DNA of 64,000 nucleotides from Zhengitettix transpicula. Its lineage: Eukaryota; Arthropoda; Insecta; Orthoptera; Tetrigidae. The position numbers and the translations under genes are program-made. The notes beneath the pieces were generated by a model. That model searched no databases. It was not told where the DNA came from and worked only from the letters and a program-made list of their open reading frames with translations. The number at the start of each line of letters is the position of its first letter. Position 1 is the stretch's first letter. Location of the stretch: positions 55,208,001-55,272,000 of the forward strand of contig CM073596.1 in assembly GCA_037074705.1 (NCBI GenBank), given 5' to 3'. Positions 13,030 to 24,300 of this stretch are shown here, piece after piece.

Positions 13030-13104
13030 GTATATTCCTCTTATAATTGAACAGTTAAACTATAAATTTAATCATTTGTAAATACCTCCTTTGTAGGAAA
13101 ATAC

Positions 13105-13136
13105 CTGAAGAAGATACTAAAAGGTATCGAAACGTC
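13105..13136 (+). ncRNA. Hammerhead-ribozyme-like core with intact stem II
   Basis: CTGAAGA at 13105-13111, GATAC at 13113-13117 pairing with GTATC at 13124-13128, then GAAAC at 13129-13133 and GTC at 13134-13136. N7 of the hammerhead core is variable, so CTGAAGA is allowed. Stem III would be the minimal AC/GU type, which works best as a dimer. Stem I is weak. Confidence 0.6.
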
Positions 13137-14399
13137 GTCATAATATCAATAAAAAATAAAGTGTCAGTATAAGGTCATCAATTGCTTCATTTTGTAAACA
13201 AAATTATTGAAAACGGTAAAATATTTTATGTATTAATATTTAACAAATTTAACAGTCTGGAGCGAATACGTGTCAATAATAGAGGAATTCTTCATAATGA
13301 ATTGTTTATAATCTACAAGTTGAACCACACTCAACGTTGTGTGTGAATGGGAGGTTAACAGACGTGAGGGAAGGGAATGCAATGTAGATCCTGATGGACA
13401 AGCAACAACAATTGGCTGCCTGAGCCACTTATGAGGTGGTGGAACACATTCTTCGTATAGAATTGTAGCCCCCAGGGGAATATAAATTACCACGAGTACC
13501 TTGCTGAGGTGGAATTTAATTACGCAGAGCTGGGGGCAGCCCAGGAGAAAGGTTTCTTTTTTGCTAGTGTGTTGTAATAAAACTGGTGAAAGAGCCTTCT
13601 ATGTACCAGAAATACATCCGCGAAAAGGGGACCGTCGGACAACTTGATAAATTCTTGCAAAAAAAAAAGGAGAGAGAAGGAAAACAATTGCATCGGCTCT
13701 GAGAAACTGGCGATGGTGATAGTGCTGTTGCTGTTGGCCGAGGCAATAATCGTTCCACGCAAGTGTGGCGGTGCTAAATAACTGGTGGCGTTGTTTTGTG
13801 TTGCAATGTTGTTAACCTCTTCCACCCCCCCCCCCTCTCCCCCTCCCCCTTCACCCTCGCACCAGCTTTTTGTCTCGACCGCAACAAATACAGAGAGCTC
13901 TCTCCAGCAGCTGCAACTGCAGCTGAAATGGCCAACAACGGAGATGAGGAAAATCCCACATCTAACAAGGGGAGGTAGGGTTGGGGGATTAGCAAATGCG
14001 GGTCTGATAACGGTAAATGATGTATGGCGGGGGCGCACAGAGAGAGGGCCTTTGTGGACACCGGCTAATTGCCACCCTCTCTCTACGGCAGCTCATTATA
14101 AGTGACGGCTTTCGGCGAAATGTTTGACTGACTGGTCTGTTTGTTGTTAGTGGCAAGGTGGACCGACCGTGTGCTCCATTCGTCAGACCAATCTCCAACC
14201 GTCACGTCACACGTCGACCATCTACCTCTCTACGTCACACTTACCAGCAGTTGCCGACGCAAACAGACAAGCTATTATAGTCCTTGAACCACTGCGCCAC
14301 CAGTCTGTACTCAATCACTCCTTGTCATAAATCCTGGTTTGCTGAAATTTATGGACACACAGAAATGAAAAATTTTAAGTCTGAATGAAAATTAATAAA

Positions 14400-14520
14400 A
14401 AATCGAAAGATAGGAAAAGACAGGCCGAAGAAGTGATAATATAAATACCACACAACGTTTCTGGGATCCTTGTCCCTTCCTTCAGGTGCTAAGCAGAGTC
14501 TAGAGCGACACAACTGCACT
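14400..14520 (-). repeat. Left arm of foldback element with hammerhead-like remnant
   Basis: The arm is an inverted match to 14587-14706. On the minus strand it carries CTGAAGGAAGGGA...TCCCAGAAACGTTG at 14457-14485, a slightly altered core (extra base within CTGANGA). Related copies lie at 26222, 32079-32193 and 57152-57292. Confidence 0.7.
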
Positions 14521-14586
14521 CGTCGGCCGACAGAACTACCCGGGGATGAGCAGGGATGGAAGATTTTGAGTTTTTCCAACTAACGG

Positions 14587-14706
14587 GTGCAGTTGTGTCG
14601 CTCTAGGCTCTTCTTAGAACCTTAAGGAAGGGAAAAGGTTCCCAGAAACAGTTGTGTGGTATTTATATTATCACTTTTTCGGCCTGTATTTGGCTGTCTT
14701 TCTTAT
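14587..14706 (+). repeat. Right arm of foldback element with hammerhead-like remnant
   Basis: Inverted partner of 14400-14520 across a 66-bp spacer. Its core is degraded (CTTAAGGA at 14621, GAAAC at 14645-14649) but it retains the GGGA/TCCC stem II bases. Confidence 0.7.
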
Positions 14707-15033
14707 AATTAAATTTCAATCAAACGTAAATGTTTCATTTTAATTTTTGTATTTGTATGATTTTTAATATTCAGCAATTCAGAAATTCTTTTATGACAAA
14801 TAAATCCATTTTTAACAGAGAATCATATTATTGTGAAAGATTATTTCTGAAATAATTTTTATATTATACATGACTCATATGCTGTTTTGTTTTAAGTTAA
14901 TTGACTAGCAGTTTTTATCTTTGATTTTAGTTTATTGTTAAATTTACAGTCTTAAGGTTTTCGCCATTACAAAAAAAATCCGCGTCGAAACGTCTGACAG
15001 TTTTAAATAAAAATTACTTATAAAATAATTAAA

Positions 15034-15116
15034 CATCAGCCAACTTAAAGTCATGAAAAATAATTTATTCAATTAACAACGTTTCCTTGCTTAATTTAGG
15101 ACCTAATCAGGTTAAA
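15034..15116 (-). repeat. Left arm of a second foldback element, hammerhead-like remnant
   Basis: On the minus strand the order is CTGATTAGGTCC, GAAAC (15081-15085) and GTTG, followed by an A/T-rich tail ending in TTGGCTGATG. It is inverted relative to 15131-15208. The same tail recurs at 35271-35355 and 62124-62203. Confidence 0.65.
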
Positions 15117-15130
15117 AAAAATTAAAAATC

Positions 15131-15208
15131 ATTTTGATGGAGGTTGAAAATAAAGCGATGAAACGTTAATTTAATAAATTATTTTTTTATGACTTAAAAT
15201 TGGCTGAT
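15131..15208 (+). repeat. Right arm of the second foldback element
   Basis: Contains TTGATGG, GATGAAACGTTAATTT (GAAAC at 15160-15164) and the tail GACTTAAAATTGGCTGAT. Partner of 15034-15116 across about 15 bp. Confidence 0.65.
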
Positions 15209-18200
15209 TTATATTTATATATATAATTATTAAAATTTAGTTACTTTAAGAACCGTTCTATAATTAGTTTGTCTGTATAAAAGTCGTTTTATTTATTTAT
15301 TTTATTTACAGCCACTTAAAATATATTATAACATTATAATACAACAAGAAATTATTATACATTGCTACATGTTCGTAAAATACATATAATACGTTTTTTG
15401 TCATTAATTTGGGTTTTAAGTATGGGTTTAGCTGATGAAACTAGTCCTTTGATGGTGGTAGTTTCCCCGGATGGTTTGATTTTTTTGCTTGTTGTAACAG
15501 AGGTGCATTATAGTATGATGTGCTGGATTGTTGCAGTTTTGGCAAGTAGGCGGATGAATCCTGTAATCCTGTGGGTTTGATTTGGTGTGAGAGGTTCTGA
15601 TGCGCACTGTAAAGTAGTTCTTCTTTGACGCTTCCATATTCATTAAATTTCGTTTAAGCCTTCTTCAATTTTCTTTTTCCCGAAGAGGTTTCACGACTGT
15701 TTTTGTGTGATGTTTTCAGTTATGGCATCTTCCAGGTCTTTATGAAGCGTGTCGTCAGAGACGTTACCACGGGTGTCACTGGAGATCGTTGATACCGAGT
15801 CAACAAAGAGCACTATAATTTCAGAAAATAGTTACATGGAACGCCCCTCCATATATTCGGGAGATGGCAAGGAAAAATGGTGATTGATGAGAAGAGTAAA
15901 TCTTGAAACTTGGTACACGCCTGTGCAGAGATTATATACGGCTATTATCCAAGAAGCCCTGTTGGTTATCCCACTCTAAGCTCCGCTTGTAATCCCATTT
16001 GGTGCGATACACTGACGATCGAGGGATAAAGGGGGAAGCCCCATATTTTATCCCCCACCCACCACCTCGTCCTCGCAACCATTTATTATGACGGCCTTAG
16101 TAACGACGAGGTCAGCACACAAAAAGCTGAAGAACTGCAGAAGGATGTTCCCACAACAACAACAACAAAAATTCATGGTTTTCCCAGTTTTACCTTCAAT
16201 ATTAATTACTTATGAACACTTGTAAGGCAGGGGAAACGGACATCGGAAACAAAACATTCTGAAGGAACAGAACGAGGCTGCTGGTGTGTTAAATATTTAA
16301 CAAATTAAATAATTCAGAAATGGAATAAAATTCATAACCAGGGCTAGGACAAACAGACAAAAAACATGGCACTTGTTAACAAAAATAAAAGCGGTTTCCC
16401 GGTTTAACCTGCCGATATTTTGGCCTTGATCACTAACAGTTGCCCATTGAAATACTAACTAATTTTTTTTATATATATTTAAATTTAATTTCTAAAATAT
16501 ATTGAAAAACAGATTTTGCGTGTCTTTATTTATCTATTAGATTTTTAAATAGTAAAAGTTTATAACGGAGTCAAAAAAATTACAAGAAAAAAGGTAAACC
16601 GAAGAGGAAGAGGAAAGTTCCAATTACATTAATTTTTTCTGCATAAAGAGACCAGGAGTGGAGTCGAGGAAAATAACCGAACAGAACCAAACTTAGTTTT
16701 CATTAAGAGTTGAAATAAATGTTGGAAAGCAGATGAAGTGAAAAAAATATGTGTCCTGCAAATCAAATAATGTAAAAATTACCATCATTTCCTTGGTAGG
16801 AGGAACACCTGATGGATTGTGCTTCGGTGTTTATAAAACTTAAAAATAAATACGCAGTAGGACCCAAATAAGTCGAGACGCTTCTCCAGCCACCATGGAC
16901 ATTGTTCTTCAACGAGCAGAGAAGTTTTTCAATTTTTCAATATTTCTAATTTCTCTCTCAAGGAATGGAAATATTTTAAGTACGACTTTTTTCAGCTTTA
17001 CGGTCTGGTATTAATCTTTAATCACTGACTCTCGATTTTAAATAATTTCAAATTTTTATCTCTTCATATATGTTTTTTTTTCCTTTTTGGGAGTCGAGTT
17101 TTTCTCTCATCGGTGTTTTCTATCTACATGTGTATTATTCAACTTCGTATGCCTTGTCCTATTATTCCCTCAGTAGAAGACTACTGGATTCAATAAATCT
17201 AAATCCACCCTTGAAGATTTGAAGGACAAGACGTATACCACAACCACATCAAACAATTTTTAAGTAAGAGTTTTTATTTAAATTAATTACGTGTGACGAA
17301 TGGAAGCAAAATTATTTTTGTTGTTGTCCCTCTAACGAACTCTCACTTTCAGCGAACCCTAACGACGTGCTCTTGCGATCGTTGTAGGCGGCAGCCAGCA
17401 ACTGTTTGGTGAGGTAATCCAATTAACTCGGATCAACGGAAGCGATGGGACGAGGCGAACAGATAGGAATGGAACTGCGCAACCGAATCGACGACGCAAT
17501 ATTTCAACAGCTTCGCCACAGTCACACTTCCGGTGGGGACACGGCTGTGAGAGGAATACACAGAGAGAGGACGATGAGAGTTTTTTTTTTTGGGGAGGAC
17601 GGTAGAGAAATTTCAGAAAAATATCATTAAGTAAAGGCCGAATAATGGAATTAAACCGAGGGAGACGACGCAAGGGCGAGAAACGGGAACTAAACAGATA
17701 ATCAATAAACGGCGAAATGGCGAAAAACTCCAAACCTGGTAAACAGTGAACAATTTCTCGCCGCCATTTATTAATTTACAATATTCAATTACCCGGTACG
17801 AGCAGTGAGAATAAAAAATAGCGGACAATCAACTAATAGCCGAAATGTTTATAGTCTGGAAAGTGATGAATTATCAGATGAAACGTATTTGTATGTTATA
17901 CACTAAACAACAAAAAATATATTACCTCACACAGGAAAACAAAAACATACATCGGCACAATATATTCACCCTTTGAAAACCTACCCTCGGTTTAATTTTA
18001 TCATTCGGCCTCCCAAAAATTATCTTATATTATATTATATTGTATTATATATAGAATATTATATCATCTTCTATTATTTCTCTCTTTATTGTTCCTAAGA
18101 CTACAAACATACGTACATTTAATTTATTTACAAAACCCTTTTTATCTTGAATTTTTCATCTTAGAAAAATAAATGGCAATAAAATTAATTGAAACCAATT

Positions 18201-18484
18201 AGAATTAAAATCACAAGTGAAACAATGGAAGGAATAGGATCTGCAGGGCAAAACTGTATCACAACAAGTCTATACATATATATATCAAAAGTCAGACATT
18301 ATTTTCCGTACGTACAATTTTTTTTTCGTCCATCCGATTCAGAATCGGTTCAGATTTGAACAGAACAAAGCACAATTACAAAGGTAGGTAATAAAGTACA
18401 ACAGTAAAATATAAACAACTATGAAATTACGTGAACGAAATAGAAAAACAAAAATACTGGTACTTTATCTGATTTATAACATCT

Positions 18485-18488
<4 letters not shown>

Positions 18489-18528
<40 letters not shown>

Positions 18529-18540
18529 TATATATATATA
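18489..18540. repeat. (TA)n microsatellite
   Basis: About 52 bp of TA dinucleotides with one AA interruption. Confidence 0.95.
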
Positions 18541-18602
18541 ATGAGAACGTGTTTAATATTAAATATTAACTTCAATGGTTACTTTGAAATTGAAATCACC
18601 GA

Positions 18603-18632
18603 GTTTCGTCCATTAATTTGGGACTTCATCAG
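18603..18632 (-). ncRNA. Hammerhead-ribozyme-like core, canonical CTGATGA
   Basis: On the minus strand it has CTGATGA, GTCC paired with GGAC (18621-18624 with 18608-18611), then GAAAC. All invariant core bases are present. Flanks TCACC and GGTGA could form stem I but in a slightly shifted register, so activity is uncertain. Confidence 0.6.
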
Positions 18633-18933
18633 GTGACAAAAAATAATAGTTGAAAAGGATGAGATATTCTAAATTAATACTGGTGCTAAAAACGTTCTTC
18701 AGAGATGATGAATTTTTTTTGTATTCTAAAAATTTAAGAAAATATATAATATATAATAAAATAAAACATTAAATGTGATTGTATATTTGTATGTAGCTCC
18801 ACGAACTCGAATCAGAAGATTTGAAAAATATTAAAAAGGTAGAAAATTATTTTCTCATTCTGTTAATTTTTTTTTTTGGAAGAACTAACTGCAGTTTTTT
18901 TTATATCCTATTAAATATATTGTTTGGTACTTT

Positions 18934-19155
18934 AATGCCCGACCTACCTGATGCAGGTTTTTCTAGGGTTTTCCCTGCATTACTATTAGGCGAATGTCGG
19001 GTAGGATCCTTAATATATAGCCCGGGGGCCCTAGTAACCCTTGGCTACCTTCCTCCACCCTTCCGCATACCACCTTTCAAATCCCTTCCTATGCTATTAA
19101 AGGGGAGTTGCCACTATGTGGATTACCCTCATGTAGCCTGTTAGCTAAAAAAAAA
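18934..19155 (+). repeat. RepA copy G (strongly 5'-truncated)
   Basis: The copy begins at AATGCCCGACC and ends in A9 at 19147-19155. Its downstream flank, 19156-19524, closely matches the downstream flank of copy K (34553-34920), but its upstream flank does not match. Confidence 0.9.
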
Positions 19156-19524
19156 GGACAGGAGATAAATAAATACAAAACCAACGTCCGAGTACTCCAA
19201 AAGACAATTCTTTGACGTCATGATTATTAGATTATTACAGTTGAAGCATTGTAAAGAAATTAATGGAGATATTATCCTGAATTTTAAGTCACAGTGGCAT
19301 TGGAAAAAAACAAATTGGATGTGGCCCGAGACTGGATACGTGCTAAAAAATATTTGAGGTGAGTCGAAAAAAAATAGGTATTTAAAATATTAGCAGAAAA
19401 TTGATATCGGTCAAAACTGTGATGGAATAATTACAGTAGTTAACAATAGAAAAGAGTAAATGGATGGCGGTAAGGAAAATGCTACAGGTGATGGAGTTAA
19501 AATAAAGGAAGGAGGGTGAAAATG
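19156..19524 (+). repeat. 369-bp segment shared with 34553-34920
   Basis: By eye this segment matches 34553-34920 at roughly nine in ten positions over its whole length, starting exactly at the RepA A-tail. Similarity stops at GGGTGAAAATG. At the 34-kb locus the start is a target-site duplication, so the segment there is original flanking DNA. Here it looks copied along with RepA. Confidence 0.85.
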
Positions 19525-19635
19525 AATTAATTTTATGTAAAAAAAATTCTTTAGAATTTAGAGAATAAAAATACTACACCATTGAATTATTGATTAAGGT
19601 CTCACCCTTCTTTTTTCAACTATTATTATGTCCAC

Positions 19636-19664
19636 CTGATAACGTTCAAAATTACGGTCGAAAC
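19636..19664 (+). repeat. Degraded hammerhead-like motif
   Basis: CTGATAA, a GTTC...GGTC spacer and GAAACGTAG. The core G8 position has changed to A. Confidence 0.4.
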
Positions 19665-20089
19665 GTAGTTTTACTGTTTGTGTCAATTGTGATTGTAAAA
19701 CATTGAAATAAATATTAAATATTAAACTTGTTCTGACCTGTTCAATACTGTTTATTTATTTTAAAATATAAAATCATAATAGAAGAATGTAGGAAGTACT
19801 ACAATTGGTAATCATAATCCCAGTTCTTTTTTTTTTGGAAAATGTTGGTCTGAGCAAACTGTTAACGAATCAAACAATTTTTTTAGTAAAATAAAACGGG
19901 ATGTATTTAAATTTTTAATAAAAATTAGAAGTTTATTTTCAAGGTTTTTCTAAAATACTGTAGCGTGGTAAATATCTTTATCTCGGAATGTTCACAGCTG
20001 GATTGATATACTTGAAGACGAGTGCTTGGTAACTGCAAAAGTGAACGTTGACTCGCGTAGTCCATGAGCAACGTAGGTCAGCTGAGTAC

Positions 20090-20125
20090 TATATATAGCC
20101 GCGAGAGGCAGCGTCTCAGGTTGTT
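20090..20125 (+). promoter_or_regulatory. TATA box plus initiator-like core promoter candidate
   Basis: TATATATAG at 20090-20098 is followed by TCAGG with its A at 20118, about 28 bases downstream, which is correct arthropod TATA-Inr spacing. The 20.0-20.75 kb block is G+C-richer than its surroundings and contains possible splice donors at 20338 and 20710. It could be a 5' non-coding exon of beat 1.1 kb upstream of the first recognised exon, or an old retroelement promoter. Nothing here gives a phase-compatible signal-peptide exon. Confidence 0.28.
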
Positions 20126-21184
20126 TTGCTTGTCTACTCTGCGTTGTACTGTTTTGGTCTGTCCGTCGCCCAGTTTGGTGTTTACTGGCCGTTACTTTGT
20201 AATTAACAGTCGTCCAGTTTTGGTGCAGTCGTGTCTGTAGTTACCCTGGTTGGGGGATGTTCTCTTGGTCGTTTGTCTGCGTCTCATCAGCGGTTGATCC
20301 TTGGAAAATAATTCAACTAGGATCCAAGTGAGACGCCGCTGCCATCGAATGAATACAGCAAAATCCGACTAGTTGGTTGGGTACACAGGCCAAAGACTGG
20401 TAAAGGCCTCGAGTGCTGTATCTTGAGAAACGCCTCCTATCTGTGATAGCTCTGCCAGTAAATCCGATCTCTCACATCCAGTTGGTGGCCCTGGGCAATG
20501 CAGCTTGCGCTGTAGCAAAGAGAGAAGGGTGCTTCGTTAATTGTTGTCCAGCAAGAGTGATTTTTGTTGTACTCGTTTTCAGAACCAGCAGACTATTTGG
20601 CGAATTGGTAGAATCGATGTTTTTATCTGATCAATTCGACTTTGCGGTTTCTCGTGTCATATTCTTGGCTTGCCAGGAACCGATTTTCATGACTTTTAAC
20701 AAATATTCAGTGAGTATGGACAAGGTACAGAGCCTTTTAAAAATGTGACTTCAAGTCGTTCGTCGCTCCATTACTTCCATGCATCAGTGTTTTTGGTATT
20801 TTTGATATTACAGTTAAAGAGGTGATGAATAACAGAGCGTCGTAAAATATTCCTTTCCGCCGTCTGCAACGAATGCTTTTTAGTTCTTTTTATTAATGAT
20901 TGTAGCGTTACGCCAGCCTGTCTCCAAGGAAAAGTTCGCCCTGACGACAAAACTCCCCTCCAACTTCTCCCTTCTCAATCACTCATAACGTTATTATGAT
21001 TACATTTTAGAAAATATTTATATTATTTTCATCCTTTGCTTTGTCTTTCAGAGGTATTTTTTCTACATTTCTTTTCAATTAATTAGACCATAGAGGATTA
21101 CAATGATATTCTTTGTCAAAAAAACCCATAACCTGTTTATTGGAGTAAATTTCACTCTTTACAATAATTTCCATTTTTTTCCAG

Positions 21185-21390
21185 TTGGCAATTCTCTTCA
21201 ACTCCACCGGATCGTGATCCCACAGTACAAGTTACGCGGCGAGATGGCGTTGCTGGAGTGTGTCTACGAGATGGGAGGAGACGCCCTCTACTCCGTCAAG
21301 TGGTACAAAGACGACGAAGAGTTCTACCGGTACGTGCCCAGGTCATCGCCCCCGGAGCACAGCTACCAGATCGAAGGCATCAGAGTCGAG
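21185..21390 (+). CDS. beat: beat exon: first Ig domain, N-terminal half
   Basis: The exon follows a long pyrimidine tract ending in CCAG at 21181-21184 and ends at GAG before the donor GTAGGT. It enters in phase 1 and leaves in phase 0. It encodes the first strands of Ig domain 1: the start VIPQYKLRG, the first domain cysteine in LLECVYEM, the family signature LYSVKWYKDDEEFYRYVP, and the loop ending GIRVE. Composition is sharply more G+C-rich than the flanking introns, with third positions favouring C and G, as in a selected exon. An in-frame ATG at 21103 lies in the preceding intron. It gives no signal peptide and reads through the pyrimidine tract, so it was not used as the start. The phase-1 entry predicts an upstream exon ending in one extra base. 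Confidence 0.92.
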
Positions 21391-24300
21391 GTAGGTACAC
21401 ACTCCTTCCTCTCTGCGTACGTTCGGACGGACTTGGGAACGTGAAAAAAGTGGTTCCATATTCCAAAATTTGTAAAAAAAAAAACAGACGAATATGCACG
21501 GAACAATTGTAGGATATTCTAAAGTATATAATTTCTTAGAAGGGAAAAATATCAACGTTACAAGAATATATGAAAAATATTCAATAAATAAAATGCAGAT
21601 CTGTTCAGGTGTACATTTCAATTAAATTCATTATCTAAATAAATTTTTTAAGATAACATGATAATTATGTAAAACAGTCGAATCAGTGAACATAAAAACA
21701 ATTTGAACACTTATCAGTTGCCTCCAAAGATATTTGTTTACCATCCTAACACCATGATCCAGCAATTCGATTGCAACCCTCTCCCACCCCCACACGCACG
21801 TCGCCTCAAGAGAAAACGCCATATTGACCTCATCCTTCCCCTCCAGAACACTCTGGCACCTCCTAACCCACCCCATACTCACACTTGCAGACCCCATGCA
21901 CCCATTACATCCATCCCATCAAATTCAACATCACCAGCGATCCCTCATAACTCAACGACGTATGCCCCTCAGACACCCTAATTAAAATACAAGAAAAAAT
22001 TTGCAAAATTATGTTAATTGCTGGATTAACTTCCCAGGTTAATTATGTACATAATTTTAATTGTATACACACTAATACTTTATGTAACAACAAATAATCG
22101 TAAGATAAAAGTTTTGTTTAATAATAATAATAAAAAAAGATATTTGTTTATGAAAAACATAATTACTCTGGCACAATGTAAAGATTTTAGTTGAAGGACG
22201 TAAATATTTTTCAGGTTGATGAACAAAATATTATTTATTAGATCCAACGATTTTTTATTTTCATTGTTATTTTGAAATTTAACATTACAGTGCATTAGAC
22301 CAAATTTTTGTGTGTGCAAATCAACTTAATCAATTTTCATGTAATAAAACGTCGAATAGTCTATAATTATATTTTTACATAATTGTATAATGTATTATCA
22401 TGTTTTGTAAGATTTTGTTTTTTTTAAAAAAAAATTAAAATAATGAATTTAATTGAAATGTACACCTGAAGACGTCTAAATTAGGGATGAAACGATGCGT
22501 TTGTTAAATTATATTGATTTATTCAAATAACGTCACAAAGATACTCGGAGATTTATTACGAGCAATTTAAATGTTTACGTTTCGTCCCTAAAATGTGGGA
22601 ACCTCTTCAGTTGTAAAATTTGTAATGAAAATGTAAATTTGTAATAATTAATTAGCGAATATGAATTTAAAAAGGTGTGATTTACACATCACCAATTCTC
22701 GTGCAGTTGTTAAGAACTTAATTCACTAAGAATTTATATTTTAATTAAAACTTTTAAACCATGAAGCGGGTTCAAAATTTAGCGATGAAACGTAGGGTTT
22801 TTTTTTTAAAAAAAATATATTTTTAATTAATATAACTCTAACTTTCTCAAGATTTATTAAAAGTGTTACTTAAATATAATTTATTACAGCAAACTCCTCT
22901 CCCGCTATCGGAAGGGCGTGGGACAAGTACCCAATGCCCGACCTACCTGATGAAGGGTTTTCTAGGGTTTTCCCTGCATTACGTTTAGGCGAATGCCGGG
23001 TAGGATCCTTAAACTATAGCCCGGGGGCCTTAGTTAACCCTTGGCTACCTTCCTCTACCTTTCCGCACCCCCCCTTTCAAATCCGTTCCAATGCTATTAA
23101 AGGGGAGTTGCCACTATGTGGATCACCCTCATGTAGCCTGTTGCCCTTAAAAAATGTTTAAAAATTTATAGTAAATTTTTTTGACTAAGACTAGTGTTTT
23201 CAAATTTATTTTTAAAAAAGAATTCAGATTAATATAATTGTTCTTTACGTTATTTTTTAATGTTTGTTAATCCACTCTTACAAAAAAATCGTATGAATCA
23301 TAATTATAATATAATTTCGTCCATTCAAGTTTATTTTCCTGTGGAATTGTACGAAATTTCTGAAATACTGAGACTTTACAAATCTTCGTAGATAATAACA
23401 CGGTTACTAAGGATAATACTTCAATTGAATTTCATGGCCTCTATGACTTGAGCTTGCATTGAAAATAAAACTTTAAACCGCCCATAACAATTCTAAAATA
23501 TTGATCGCTTTCAAATTTCATCTTAGTTGCTTTAGTCGAATTTTTATTCTAAACAGTTACGGTTTTCTTGTTTTGAAATTTCGTGACAATGGTGAAGTAA
23601 CATTATTATTTAGATTATTCGGGTATTCCAATGACTTGGAGTTGATAAGTGAGAAATAAAAAGTGAAAAGGGTAACGAAAAGGAAAAAAAACTCCATTCT
23701 GACTATATATACTAGGACCAGTCCGAATTTAGTAGCTCTGCTCCTTTAATGAGTTCTCTCCCTGGTTACGAACAGAGTTTATTCTGTACTGTTCGAAACG
23801 TTGAAGTGGCTACATATTTCTCAAACTTCCTGAAGATTTTTCACGTCATCTCTCTAACTTGTTTCTTGCACACTGTTTTTCTTGTTGTCATTGTTTTATC
23901 TACATTTTTTTTTCTGATCTTCTCTGAACAGCAACCCTCTACTGCCCCGCCCCACCCCTCCACACCGTTCGGTCATCACTGTGTGTTATACCAATTGTTG
24001 ACGAATCTCACACACTCCATTTTCCACATCCCTTGAAAAGCTATCGGTAATACAGAGCCGCCATTCCCCGACTAAATCCACTGCCATGCGATATATTTAC
24101 GCGGTATAATAATAATAATAATCTTTCTCGTCATCTCTTTGCCTCTCGGTTTCTGTTTCTCCTGTTGTTTTTTTTTCTTTGCCTTTTACAATTTCTATTT
24201 CTCACTTATCTACGCCAAGACTATGCAATATACGAATAATCTAAATAATAATTACGTTTTTAATGTCTCATGCCCATAGTAGCTTTCGAAGTTATCTGTA

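Larger units (their letters stand above)
12525..18933. other. Repeat-bearing interval without genes
   Basis: Contains the hairpin at 12829-12916, hammerhead-like pairs at 13.0, 14.4-14.7 and 15.0-15.2 kb, the motif at 18.6 kb and C11 at 13825-13835. ORFs at 13.5-14.0 and 17.4-17.7 kb overlap on both strands and resemble no family I know. Confidence 0.5.

Noticed and set aside
13520..14038. 172-codon minus-strand ORF
   Set aside because: Open frames on both strands, a low-complexity C11/G-rich segment and no domain.
16022..16060. Inverted repeat GGGATAAA/TTTATCCC as a terminator or RNA gene
   Set aside because: Short imperfect stem without conserved context.
18821..18933. Hydrophobic ATG ORF as beat exon 1
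   Set aside because: Its hydrophobicity comes from A/T-rich codons, it runs straight into RepA copy G, and there is no donor in the needed phase.
20413..20748. 111-codon ORF upstream of beat as signal-peptide exon
   Set aside because: The first codon is GTG. In-frame donors at 20710 and 20725 are phase 0, whereas the next exon needs phase 1; no signal peptide is present.
21103..21184. In-frame ATG upstream of the first beat exon as true start
   Set aside because: It would translate through a pyrimidine tract and CCAG acceptor, and the peptide is not a signal sequence.
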